Below the pieces are notes generated by a model. The model saw only the letters and a program-made list of their open reading frames with translations, ran no database searches and had not been told where the DNA came from. A program made the position numbers and the translations under genes. Positions 54,586 to 64,000 of a stretch of DNA of 64,000 nt are shown piece after piece. The number at the start of each line of letters is the position of its first letter. Position 1 is the stretch's first letter. Source of the stretch: Echinarachnius parma (Eukaryota > Echinodermata > Echinoidea > Clypeasteroida > Echinarachniidae); contig JBAMJV010000880.1 of the NCBI GenBank assembly GCA_037951105.1, forward strand, positions 62,001-126,000, read 5' to 3'.

Positions 54586-55308
54586 AGGAGGGGGGTAATC
54601 CCGGCTTTGATTCAGCTTGATAGCTTTAAATATGTGCCTTTATTGATATACCACACTCTTTTTTTCAAAGAAATCCTGAAGTTGGGAAAAAAGGTAAGTT
54701 TCATGCAAGTTTTTTGCTTTATTTCCGCATCGGCGTACCATGCTCCTAAAAAAAGTCATTTATAGCGGAGCAGGAATGTGCGCACGTGTCACCCGATTCA
54801 TGACATCACATGCAGACCGCAACGCGGAGGAATGTTCATTGTTTACATGCAGAGCCTATGACTTGCTAGAAAACAAACTCGTTTTTGCTTGTAAATTGAG
54901 GTTTTACTGAAAATGCTTAAGAATTGCTAAGAAATGAATTGTAGCAGGATGCAGCTACACATCTGAGTGTATATCGTCCATGATATAAACCTGAACAAAT
55001 TTTTGCAAATATTTAAACAAATGGAAATAATATCTCTGTGTCAACGTGAGTATTGCACTCAGCGTGTACGTCTATGACCGAGCTAAACTGCGATTGCCTG
55101 CAGGTGACGTCACAAAGATGACGTCATTTTTTGTTCGCCCGGGACTCGGTTTTTTTACGGGGGTTCCGAAAGTGAATTTACAAGTTGATTTTTTTATTTT
55201 ACCGGGTTTTCCCACGAGGAAAATATGTTTGTATTAGTAATCTTCATGAACATCTACCTTAGATACAGTAAAACCCAATTTTGAGGCAGTTTTCTTGTCA
55301 CCATACCT
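54586..55308. mobile_element. TTAA-flanked element with two CRE-like sites
   Basis: Starts AGGAGGGGGG after TTAA (54582-54585) and ends CCATACCT before TTAA (55309-55312). Taking it out rejoins the RT frame of the second LINE just before GVPQGS. The ends pair only over AGG. The interior has two TGACGTCA sites (55105-55112 and 55119-55126) and a short gtagcaggatgcagctacac stretch that loosely recalls a THAP finger. No intact gene. Confidence 0.7.
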
Positions 55309-56871
55309 TTAAGTATTTTTGTATCAGACTTGACATTGTTTATTTGTACAAATTGAGTTCTATTGTCTAAATAACTCTTAAACCATTGTAAAATAACTCC
55401 ACGTATACCATAATAATATAACTTTTTTAACAATATGTCATGGTCTAGAGTGTCAAACGCTTTACTCAAGTCTAAAAACAAGGCAAATAAAATCTCATTA
55501 TTTTCAAAAGTTTGTAAAACATTATAAATAAAGTGCATTATTGCATTTGATGTGCCCAGGTCTAAAACCATATTGTTGTTCAGAAATGATATTGCAATTA
55601 GTAAAAAAAAACATAAAACGGCGGTTATAAACGGCTCTCTCTAAACATTTTGAAAATTCAGGAAGTAAAGATATCGACCGATAGTTTGTAACATTTTCTT
55701 TTGATCCTTTTTTAAAAACAGGAATAACTTTGGCAATTTTTAATTTTTCTTGTACAATACCCTTACTCAAAGAAATGTTAAATATTACACGGAAAATAAT
55801 ATAAATAACCTTTTTCAATAAATCAACACTTACATCATCATAACCACAACTTTTATTATTCTTTAACTTACTTACAATATCAATTATTTCAGTGGGTGTT
55901 GTTGGGTTAAAAAAGGCTGTGCGTGGAATAAAATCAATATTACTAAAAGTTTCTATATCAACAATATCATTACCCAAATCATCAGTCAAGCTTGGTCCAA
56001 TGTTAACAAAAGAATCATTAAAAACTGAGCACATTTCAGCCTTATCATGTACAGGTTGTTCATTACACATTAACAATTCAGGCAAATTATTCTTCTTAGT
56101 ATTCTTACATGTTTTATAATATTCCCTGATGCATTTTTAAATTTTGTTTTAAAATATTCACCTTTAATATTCTTAATTCTACCATTCACCATATTTCGAT
56201 ACTTATTATATTTCTCCTACCTATAATCCGTTCGTTTTCTCAAGTATTTCTTACATAACTTACACTTCTTTTTACACAATTTACGCAGCTCTTTAGTATA
56301 CCATGGGTTATTATACTTTTTACTTTTTACATATTCTTTCAAAGGAAAACATTGATTAAAGATGCGAGTATATTGTCTTATAAAACATTCATAACTATAA
56401 TTTGGATCTTCAGAAAACACTGACCAATCTGAATTAAAAATTAATTGCATACATTTCTTAATATCATTCATATCACTTTTAAAGTAAGAATTATTTTCAT
56501 TATTTACACATTGCTTTTTATTAATCAAAAATACTGGCAAATGATCACTTATATCACTTAAAATAGTTCCAGACCATGACTCTTCTACATTATTTGTAAA
56601 TATATTATCTATTAATGTACACGACCTATCAGTGATTCGAGTTGGACAATGGATCATAGGATATAGAAAATGTATCATTAATAAATCTAAAAATCATTAA
56701 CAGATTGGCAAGAATTAATATCAAATAAATTTATATAAAAATCACCCATCAAATATATATCTTTCTTTTCTTTATGTATAATATTCAAAATATCTTCTAA
56801 AATATCTAAAAAATTACTGCACTGATTGGTTACAATGCAACAATGCTCTAACAAACATTGCACTTAGTTTT

Positions 56872-57043
56872 TTATAACCTCACTTTCAAACTAGTGGCTG
56901 AGTATGGTAATTTGTTCCAGTCTCTTGCAGTGTTAGGAAAGAAGGACTTCTGGTGGTCATTGGTGTTTGATAGTGGAATTTTGAGGGAGAGTGGGTTGAG
57001 GTTTCTGGTTGCTGCTGATGTCGCGCCTCTGTTGTTGAATTCT
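56872..57043 (-). pseudogene. LINE ORF2 C-terminal fragment, another lineage
   Basis: Minus strand reads NNRGATSAATRNLNPLSLKI, then KSFFPNTARDWNKLP, then a stop at 56872. SFFPNTxRDWNxLP is the usual tail of several LINE ORF2 proteins. It abuts the truncated end of the second LINE and ends about 160 bp upstream of the TLR start. Confidence 0.7.
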
Positions 57044-57204
57044 AAATGTTCGGTTAATTAGTCTATATGGATGTAATATTTCAACTCAAATTATATTACA
57101 CCCATTTTTTGTTTTATTATCTGAATGACGATGTATGCCATTTGGTTAATATAGCTCCTTTAATTTTCTCCAATATGCAGATTGCATCGAGTGACGATAA
57201 CACC

Positions 57205-59652
57205 ATGGGAACGGTATATAGACACGTGTGCCTTCTGCTCATCATTGTCGTGTTGGGAGCGGAAGGGGCGCACATCTCCACCACTGGTGGTAGAGAAACC
57301 TTCTCTGGTCGGTTGAACGAGGTCCAGGAACAGACAGACCGCTTCACCCAAACACCCTGTCGGTGGGATCAGGATGATAAATCAGTGATGTGTAAAGGCG
57401 TGCGACTCGAAACAGTTCCAATCGAGTTTCCTGAAAGTGCAATGACGTTAAACATGGCACAAAACTACATCCGTGTTCTGTTGAACACTTCATTTAAACC
57501 CTATCCGAATCTTGTAACTTTGGATGTGTCGTTCAACTTATTAAAAACCATTCAGTCCGCGGCTTTCCACCCTCTCAGGCATCTAGAGTCCTTGAATCTG
57601 GGTGGAAATAAACATCTTGTACTACCACACAGTGTACCATTCCGATCCCTAAATGCACTTGTTTTATTAAACCTAGAATTTTGCTACATGAAAGATTTGC
57701 CAAACGATTTAATAGAATGGTTTCCAAAGTTGAGATATCTTTTTCTATCGGGGAACCATCTAAGCTTCTTGAATGTGACCCGATGTAAGACAGACATGCT
57801 AGTGGAGGTACAACTTACCACCAACAAGTTCCAAGATATCACTCCAGAAAAAATCATCTTCGCTTGCCCAACTGTTTTATTCAGCCTGCAAGATAACCCA
57901 ATCCGTTTAATTTCGGAAGACGTAATAGCGTCATTGCCAGTCCAAAGGCTTGGACTAGGGATACAATTCGTCGGTCAAACTGAATCTATTTTGTTAAACG
58001 TTTCACGTGGTGTTGCAAGGTCATCAATAAACAACCTCAATTATGGGTTTATTAAACTGAGTGACAGTCCGGTTGCCGTTTTCTCACCCTTGTATAATCA
58101 CCCATTAGTAACACTTGCCGTCACGGACAGTGGGTATCTCCCGCTAAATGCAAACTTCTTGTTGGGGTTAAACTGTCTTGAAGAGCTAGGGCTGCTCGGC
58201 AATTATATCGAAAAGATAGAACCGGACTATTTCGCAGGAATGCCTGGTCTTCGAGCACTCAGATTGATAAGAAACGAAATCGTTCAAATTAATCCACACA
58301 ATGCCACTTGGGTAAATAATTTAGAGTATCTAAGTCTACCGGGGAATAAACTACTCGCATTGCATGATTATGAGTTAATCGGCCTTAACAATTTGTCATC
58401 CTTGAATCTGAGCCGTAATGAACAACTGTTTTCGTTGGACTTATTTTCGTATGGCGGACTTGATAGTCTTCAGACAATTGATCTCACAGGAACGCAATTA
58501 TTCAATATAGCATTGTCTCCTGGTCTTAACGAATTTTATTTTTCTAATCGAATACCTGGAGATTCCGGAGAATACGACCCTTTTATTCCTGGCATAACAT
58601 TTAACGACACAAAAGTGATCAAAATCATAGATTTGAGTCACTCGGAACTCAAGAGAAGAGATCTTTGGGACTCCTTTTACAGTGAGTCTTTGTTCCAAGG
58701 ATTAAATAATTTGCGCAAGCTGCATCTGAGCAACAACCCTTTCGGAGATTTGCCAGAAGGAGTTTTTGAAGACAATGTGTTGCTCGCTTACTTGACGATG
58801 GACAATTGCAAACTTTTCTTTCTCAACGGGAACATATTTCATGGATTACAATCTCTCACTTACTTAGATATGAACCGAAATCATTTTCTCCTTATATCAA
58901 CCGACGCGCTGAAGTACCTGCCGGTTCTAGAGACTCTGAGCATCAATGATAATGAACTTATGTTTGTTGAGGAAGGCGCCATGGAAAACACGCCACGTCT
59001 AAGGAATTTGAGTCTATCCAATAATCGGTTGGTCGCATTCAATGGCAGCACATGGAGCACTTTGTTAACTTACGATCTAGTTTACATCGATGTTTCTGGA
59101 AACCCGTTGGCATGTCAATGCGGCTATGGCTGGCTTAATGACCTCGCCAACTCGTCTGAAATGTTTCTAAACAAGAATGAAACCCTTTGTTCGGCCGTTT
59201 CCTTGAGCCAATTGCGGGGAAAGCCTTTGTTCGAGTTTGATCCAAGTAAATATTGCGTTCCAAACATTGTACTCCTTTCTACCCTCCCGTTCGTATCCCT
59301 CGCCTTGCTTATTGGTCTGCTGCTCGCTTTCCACAACAGATGGTTGATCAGGTACAAACTATTCCTGGTGAAACTTGCAATCATCGGTTACAGGGAACTG
59401 CAAGACGCGCGAGAACACGACGAGTTTGTCTTTGATCTCAACATCATGTTTACTGAAGACGACGAGATGTGGGCCAGAGAGCACCTGCGACCAACCCTAG
59501 AAGAGCGTCTTCCGGATTACGACAGGTATTCCTTTGGTGATGAAGACCTCACCCTTGGTATGCACTACCTGGAGGCAGTTCACTACGCTGTGGAGCATAG
59601 CTTTAAAGGGACAGATCCACTTTTACAAAACGTCTCAACAGCTTTCAGTTGA
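57205..59652 (+). CDS. Toll-like receptor, TIR domain interrupted
   Basis: 815 codons from the ATG at 57205 (caccatgg context). The in-frame ATG at 57067 would add 46 residues before the signal peptide MGTVYRHVCLLLIIVVLG. Order: signal peptide; N-terminal Cys cap (TPCRWD...VMCKG); leucine-rich repeats from about 60 to 630 (LESLNLGGN, LRALRLIRN, LEYLSLPGN, LRKLHLSNNPF, LRNLSLSNN); C-terminal Cys cap 633-684 with CQC; membrane segment about 687-709; then the TIR domain from about 738 (FVFDLNIMFTEDDEMWA, RYSFGDEDLTLG). At residue 800 the frame enters a transposon and ends after 15 foreign residues. Such receptors sense microbial ligands and signal through TIR adaptors. The single Cys-cap pair and intronless coding region fit echinoderm-type TLRs. 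The receptor as encoded lacks the second half of TIR and should not signal normally. Confidence 0.9.
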   Translation: MGTVYRHVCLLLIIVVLGAEGAHISTTGGRETFSGRLNEVQEQTDRFTQTPCRWDQDDKSVMCKGVRLETVPIEFPESAMTLNMAQNYIRVLLNTSFKPYPNLVTLDVSFNLLKTIQSAAFHPLRHLESLNLGGNKHLVLPHSVPFRSLNALVLLNLEFCYMKDLPNDLIEWFPKLRYLFLSGNHLSFLNVTRCKTDMLVEVQLTTNKFQDITPEKIIFACPTVLFSLQDNPIRLISEDVIASLPVQRLGLGIQFVGQTESILLNVSRGVARSSINNLNYGFIKLSDSPVAVFSPLYNHPLVTLAVTDSGYLPLNANFLLGLNCLEELGLLGNYIEKIEPDYFAGMPGLRALRLIRNEIVQINPHNATWVNNLEYLSLPGNKLLALHDYELIGLNNLSSLNLSRNEQLFSLDLFSYGGLDSLQTIDLTGTQLFNIALSPGLNEFYFSNRIPGDSGEYDPFIPGITFNDTKVIKIIDLSHSELKRRDLWDSFYSESLFQGLNNLRKLHLSNNPFGDLPEGVFEDNVLLAYLTMDNCKLFFLNGNIFHGLQSLTYLDMNRNHFLLISTDALKYLPVLETLSINDNELMFVEEGAMENTPRLRNLSLSNNRLVAFNGSTWSTLLTYDLVYIDVSGNPLACQCGYGWLNDLANSSEMFLNKNETLCSAVSLSQLRGKPLFEFDPSKYCVPNIVLLSTLPFVSLALLIGLLLAFHNRWLIRYKLFLVKLAIIGYRELQDAREHDEFVFDLNIMFTEDDEMWAREHLRPTLEERLPDYDRYSFGDEDLTLGMHYLEAVHYAVEHSFKGTDPLLQNVSTAFS

Positions 59653-60237
59653 CGGATGGGGATCAATGTAACACGCAAAAAAAAAATCAGAGCGAACAGC
59701 CCTCTAATTTGGATTCTACGAATGAAAAACGAATGCGTCCCTCCATTTAAACTATATATCGGTCAATAAAGGAGTTCAACTGATTTGCATAGTATTACAA
59801 CAATATAGTACTAATTCTCGTAAAGGTATTGTGAAGCCGACATTTGTTAACGTATGTCACGGAAAAAGATCTCAAAAAGAAAGAATATATAATTACATGT
59901 AGTCAGTTTAAGCGAAGTTTGGGTATTTTGCTTGGTAAACGCTCACACATTAGTACTTATGCGCGGCTCACGTAGCTAGCGGGGGTCACGTAGGGGTCAT
60001 GCATACCGATCTGGCACTCCGTGAAATCTATGTACGAACTTACTCACCGGCCAAAAATACGTATGTACATAATTAACCGACGTCCCTCAGTTTATTCAGT
60101 TTTAGGTCTATAACTCCACGAAAAAGAGATTTCAAGCCCTAATTTTTTCAGGCATGCTATTAAATGACATTTCCTTTCATATAAGACAATAACCTCGCAA
60201 CTTTTGAATTTTGGCTTGCAAAAGTGGATCTCTCCCT
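59607..60237. mobile_element. TTAA-flanked 631-bp element inside the TLR
   Basis: Ends AGGGACAGATCCACTTTTAC on the left and the near-complement GCAAAAGTGGATCTCTCCCT on the right. TTAA is present at 59603-59606 and 60238-60241. No splice donor or acceptor lies at the borders, so it is not a normal intron. No coding capacity is seen. Confidence 0.85.
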
Positions 60238-60241
60238 TTAA

Positions 60242-60530
60242 GACCATCATGCTCCTCAGCAGACGCGCTGTCCGAGACAACTGGTTTCTCATCAAGTTTC
60301 GCACCGCTATGGACCACGTGCATGACGAGCTGACAGAAAACACCGTCGTCATCTTTCTTGAAGATATTCCTGAGGACGAGATACCGTACCTGGTTCGTCT
60401 GTATCTGAGCGACCGCAAACCGTATATGAGATGGCCTGAAGATGTCAGGGGGCACGAATACTTCTGGAACGAACTTACAAAGGTTGTAACTGTCAATTTG
60501 AGGTACAACCCATTGATACCACCAGAATAA
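60242..60530 (+). pseudogene. Second half of the TLR TIR domain, cut off by the element
   Basis: Continues the TLR reading frame: IMLLSRRAVRDNWFLIKF, HDELTENTVVIFLEDIPEDE, YLVRLYLSDRKPYMRWPED and the box 3 EYFWNELTKVV, ending IPPE and a stop at 60528-60530. Counting from the TTAA, 96 residues complete the TIR, giving about 896 residues for the uninterrupted receptor, a usual TLR length. It has no start of its own that would make a membrane protein. The text is undamaged, which points to a young insertion. Confidence 0.85.
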
Positions 60531-60546
60531 TCTCATCTAATCAAGA

Positions 60547-60552
60547 AATAAA
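60547..60552 (+). other. Candidate poly-A signal of the TLR
   Basis: AATAAA begins 17 bases after the stop at 60530. This supports 60530 as the true end of the original gene with a short 3' UTR. Confidence 0.5.
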
Positions 60553-60559
60553 ATTAATA

Positions 60560-61385
60560 CCCGGTGGTAAATAATAATGGCAAGGATATTAGCATAATAG
60601 AGATAATTTAAATGGATAATTGTTCAGTTCTATCAAGATAAACTTGCAAAATCATGTAATTTTTTTCTGTAAAAAAAACATGAATGTGAGTTTTTTTCTT
60701 AAATAAACATTCAGCAGAGACTGAGATACTGTCCAAAATTATTAAGTTATTAAATTATCAAATTTCGTATTGTTTAAGTCGCTGATTAAAGTGACATCTA
60801 TTTCAAAAGTATTATAATGACTTTAGTAATTGATATTCACATATTTCTGAACGGATTTTGAACAAACAAACGTTGTTTGGTATTACAAATGATGTGCCTG
60901 TACAGTTCTATACAATTAATTGTATCTCGCAAAATTACTATTTGTTTTTGACGCCCTCTAAACCAGAATATAACTTTTCCTTTAAACTTATTTTGAATGG
61001 TATATGAGAAAATTCCAGCTGCAAGGGATTTAATCAACTTTGGCACCAAATAGTTAGAGTAACATTTACATGCATGTAAAATAGCCTTAACGAATTTGAC
61101 AGAGAATGCGTTCTTGCTTGTCACTTATAATCATTGCCCACTATAGGACAATACATGGCGACGTTTTCTTTTGTTTATTGTGCATACCCTTCTTTGTAAA
61201 AAAAAAAAAAAAAAAAAACAGGCCAGATTTTGCTGCTATCTAACAGTGACAATTTAGGCAGAATCGGACAAGATACAGAAGAATATGATTGAGCGTTTGA
61301 TCCTTCCGAAATTGTCGCCAATTGTAAGAGCATTGACGAGCAGGTTACCATACATTTGTACATGAAAAATCATAAATGTTTAATG
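60560..61385. other. Unassigned AT-rich non-coding
   Basis: No gene recognised. At about 60845-60990 gaacggattttgaacaaaca and acgccctctaaaccag recall the end of MITE family A. A poly-A run is at 61198-61219. Confidence 0.4.
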
Positions 61386-61388
61386 TTT

Positions 61389-61826
61389 GTTGACATCAGT
61401 AATTACTTTATACTTCTGCTTGTTATCACGAATTCATAAAGAAATATCGATTTTTTGTTTCAAGTTTCAAGTTTATTTCAATTCAAATCCAAAGAGTATA
61501 AAATACAGATTATATACAATGAAAAACAATAACAACACACAAAATGAAAACAAATGTTTACAAAAATACCAGAATTGTAAGAAGTTATTCAATATAAGTG
61601 AATTGGGTAACTGCAAATAAAACCGTTAGGTTCTGTCGAGGCAGTCCCCGTTATAAAAAAAAGTCACATACAAATTCCAACAATTGCCTATAAAAGATCA
61701 CAAAAAAAACAGTAGACGGATTAACATGCATACATTATTATTAATTTAATTTTGTTGACATCAGTAGGCCTAATTACTTAATACTTCTGCTTGTTATCAC
61801 GAATTCATAAAGAAATATCGATTGGC
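61389..61826 (-). mobile_element. CR1-type LINE 3' fragment between 65-bp direct repeats
   Basis: gttgacatcagtaattactt...cacgaattcataaagaaatatcgatt at 61389-61452 is repeated at 61754-61823 with small changes. Between them, minus orientation, is a LINE 3' end starting tttcaagtttcaagtttatttc and about 160 bp of its 3' region (tacaatgaaaaacaataac), then unassigned sequence. Confidence 0.65.
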
Positions 61827-61849
61827 ATATCAATAGTTTGACGTTACTG

Positions 61850-62325
61850 CATGACGTGACTGCATGACGCTACTGCATGCACACCTCCTCCATTGTATCC
61901 CCCCATTCTTTTGTTCTTGTTCACTCCAGCTTGTTGCTGGGCGCACTTTCCTCCTACCTGTGCATGTTTATAATTCTATGTTTAGTTCAGTCAGTGTCAT
62001 TCGTTCGCCTGAAGAAGAATTTGCCAGATTCGATAGCTCGCGGCTCCATTGATTTACATTTCAAAAGTTTGACGTGTTTGAAAGAGCATGTTCTACAAGC
62101 CTCTAAGCAATTTGGGTGAATGGAAAATAAATCAATAAACCTAATAGCGAAAGTTTGAGCGGATTTGGATAAAATTTGGATAAAATGTATGCTGCCCTCT
62201 TAGTTGGATCTTTGTTAAATCTGCAATGTCGCACAAGAAAAAACATCGGAGCTGTAAACAAAATGATTGTGCATGCATAAGAGATTTAAAAAAACAGCCT
62301 CAGGATATCCAAGAAGAATGACAAA
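61850..62325. other. Unassigned, with pLTR-like motif
   Basis: No gene seen. cgcctgaagaagaatttgcc followed by agattcgata (about 62008-62037) resembles the end of the insert in the repeat at 5268-5815. tgcatgacg-type words repeat at 61850-61880. Confidence 0.35.
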
Positions 62326-64000
62326 TATAATGGGCCGTATGCATAAAAACAAGCAATTGCTTATAAGCAATTGCTTTAAGCACAAGCAAGAGCGTGTTAA
62401 GCAAAAGATCAAGTTCAAGCAATTGCTTGAATTCATATGCACAAGCTTTTGCTTGTACTGAAACATTGGGCCGTATGCATAAAAACAAGCAATTGCTTGT
62501 GCTAGCCTTTTGCTTGAATCGGTATGCATAAAAACAAGCAATTGCTTGCAAGCAAAAGCATTTGCTTACAAGCACAAGCAATTGCTTACTGCTCGTAAGC
62601 AAATGCTTACCAAACAAGCAATTGCTTAAAACCGTATGCATAAAACGAACCTTTTACTTGTCTTGATAAGCAATTGCTTGCGTTTTTTCAAGCACATCCA
62701 GACCAGCTTGAGCTCTTGCTTACTCAGGGCATTCGCGTTTAAGGATCAATTTTTCGTACCCTTTCAGGATGATTTCAAGCTCCATATTCCAGAGGTTATG
62801 TTGTGATCGAATTCCTGTTATTTTAGACTTTTTACGGCAATTTTTGTCCATCGATCTGCACAGAAACCCCCCTGATGCTCCGCGCTGTTTCCCCCTATTT
62901 GCGTAATAAAAAAATACTGCTGCCAGGTCGGGCACGAAGCGTTGTTGCCCTGCAGTGCGATGTTCGCACAACCGTAACGATCCTTTGTCCAACAAGTAAG
63001 CAATTGCTTGGCAGTGCAAGCAAAAGGTTTGAGCACAAGCAAAGGCTTGTGCATACGAATTTAAGCAATTGCTTGAACTTGATCTTTTGCTTGACAAGCT
63101 CTTGCTTGTGCTTAAAGCATTTGCTTATAAGCAATTGCTTGTTTGTATGCATACGGCCCATTTTGCTTGCACTGCCTAAGCAATTGCTTACGTGTTGGAC
63201 AAAGGATCGTTACGGTTGTGCGAACATCGCACTGCAGGACAACAACGCTTCGTGCCTGACCTGGCAGCAGTATTTTTGCTTACGCAAATAGGGGGAAACA
63301 GCACAGAGCATTAGGGAGGTTTCTGTGCATATCGATGGACGAAAATTGCCGTAAAAAGTCTAAAATAACAGAAATTTGATTAAATATGAAATCACAACAT
63401 AACCTCTGGAATAAAGAGCTCGTAATCATCCTGAAACGGTATGAAAATTTGATCCTTAAACGCGAATGCCCTGAGTAAGCAAGAGCTTAAGCTGGTCTGG
63501 ATGTGCTTGAAAAACGCAAGCAATTGCTTATCAAGACATGTAAAAGGTTCGTTTTCTGCATACGGTTTCAAGCAATTGCTTGTTTGGTAAGCAATTGCTT
63601 ACGAGCAGTAAGCAATTGCTTGTGCTTGTAAGCAAATGCTTTTGCTTGCAAGCAATTGCTTGTTTTCATGCATACCGATTCAAGCAAAAGGCTAGCACAA
63701 GCAATTGCTTGTTTTTATGCATACGGCCCAATGTACCGAAGTGTGACGTCAGAGCTATTCATTGGGCCGTATGCATAAAAACAAGCAATTGCTTGTGCTA
63801 GCCTTTTGCTTGAATCGGTATGCACACAAACAAGCAATTGCTTGCAAGCAAAAGCTTTTGCTTACAAGCACAAGCAATTGCTTACTGCTCGTAAGCAATT
63901 GCTAACCAAACAAGCAATTGCTTAAAACCGTATGCATAAAACGAACCTTTTACTTGTCTTGATAAGCAATTGCTTGCGTTTTTTCAAGCACCTCCAGACC
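62326..64000. mobile_element. Palindromic family rich in AAGCAATTGCTT
   Basis: About 23 exact copies of the 12-bp palindrome AAGCAATTGCTT, with variants, make up much of the sequence. One complete unit spans about 62465-63738: ends cattgggccgtatgcataaa and tttatgcatacggcccaatg, arms of about 530 bp (shared words ctagccttttgcttgaatcg, cataaaacgaaccttttac, gcattcgcgtttaaggatca, ttgcgtaa, gaagcgttgttg), and a loop at about 63000-63180. A partial unit precedes it (62328-62460), and the next begins at about 63762 and runs off the window. Open frames here are by-products of the palindromes. Confidence 0.85.

Larger units (their letters stand above)
52088..56835 (-). mobile_element. Second CR1-type LINE, decayed and interrupted
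   Basis: Minus strand, 5' truncated within the endonuclease. Order of remains: an endonuclease block with MGDFYINL in place of GDFNIDL (about 56745-56720), DNIFTNN and SDHLPVF (56620-56560), linker (to 56217), RT with VIPVFKKGSKENVTNYRSIS (about 55700), [15 protein letters not shown] (about 55480-55430), GVPQGS (about 54570), ILFADDTTAF (about 54480-54450), then the C-terminus HTLITPYLNYCITVWANFNK to ENSIPPEIKFRKTL-like text (52806-52327) and a 3' end with aattcaaattcaaatt (52093). Three TTAA elements split it: 52822-53359, 53489-54249 and 54586-55308. The conserved Asn and Asp of the endonuclease motif are lost, and there are several frameshifts. Confidence 0.85.

Noticed and set aside
59607-60237. 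A normal TLR intron
   Set aside because: The borders are TTAA with transposon-like inverted ends, there is no GT/AG at the borders, and precise removal of the element plus one TTAA restores the frame.
62215-63801. Several 60-138 residue proteins with repeated SNCL/KQLL text
   Set aside because: All arise from the AAGCAATTGCTT palindromes read in different frames on both strands.

Overview
The window looks like nuclear DNA from a marine invertebrate, most likely a deuterostome such as an echinoderm. Host coding sequence is sparse. One C-type lectin gene has a phase-0 intron, one Toll-like receptor has no intron in its coding region, and the rest is AT-rich and crowded with SINEs, LINEs, short inverted-repeat transposons, minisatellites and long homopolymer G or T tracts. 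No prokaryotic operon, CRISPR array or rRNA gene is visible. The species call is inference from gene types and repeat style, not from a marker gene.

Layout. 0-3 kb: the first exon of a minus-strand secreted C-type lectin, a decayed second copy, and a SINE whose inner 76-bp segment is amplified seven times and whose tail holds a palindromic DNA transposon. 3-13 kb: nested short transposons, tRNA-derived SINEs, diverged tandem repeats and a 34-bp satellite. 13.7-18.25 kb: a nearly full-length CR1/L2-type LINE on the minus strand (ORF1 and ORF2). 19-22.3 kb: G-rich and 16-bp repeat arrays. 22.3-26.0 kb: a plus-strand lectin gene of 186 residues in two exons, with a truncated tandem copy of exon 1 before it and three dead copies of exon 2 in its intron. 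28.4-30.2 kb: a very G-rich minisatellite. 32-41 kb: inverted-repeat elements, including two relatives with 16-50 bp CCCGGGGGGG ends and 8-bp target duplications. One of them (34975-36532) splits a small gene-like ORF. 42.5-49 kb: more MITEs, LINE fragments and a 1.05-kb foldback element nested in a MITE. 50-57 kb: a decayed second CR1-type LINE split by several MITEs. 57.2-60.5 kb: a Toll-like receptor. 62.3-64 kb: a palindromic family packed with AAGCAATTGCTT.

Two themes stand out. First, innate-immunity genes (C-type lectins and a TLR) sit in repeat-rich DNA and show duplication and decay. The TLR reading frame is cut inside its TIR domain by a 631-bp element flanked by an exact TTAA duplication. 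Removing the element and one TTAA on paper restores the frame. Second, most short transposons here share TTAA target duplications and AGG(G) ends, which points to repeated bursts of a piggyBac-like cut-and-paste machinery. No transposase gene for it is visible in the window.
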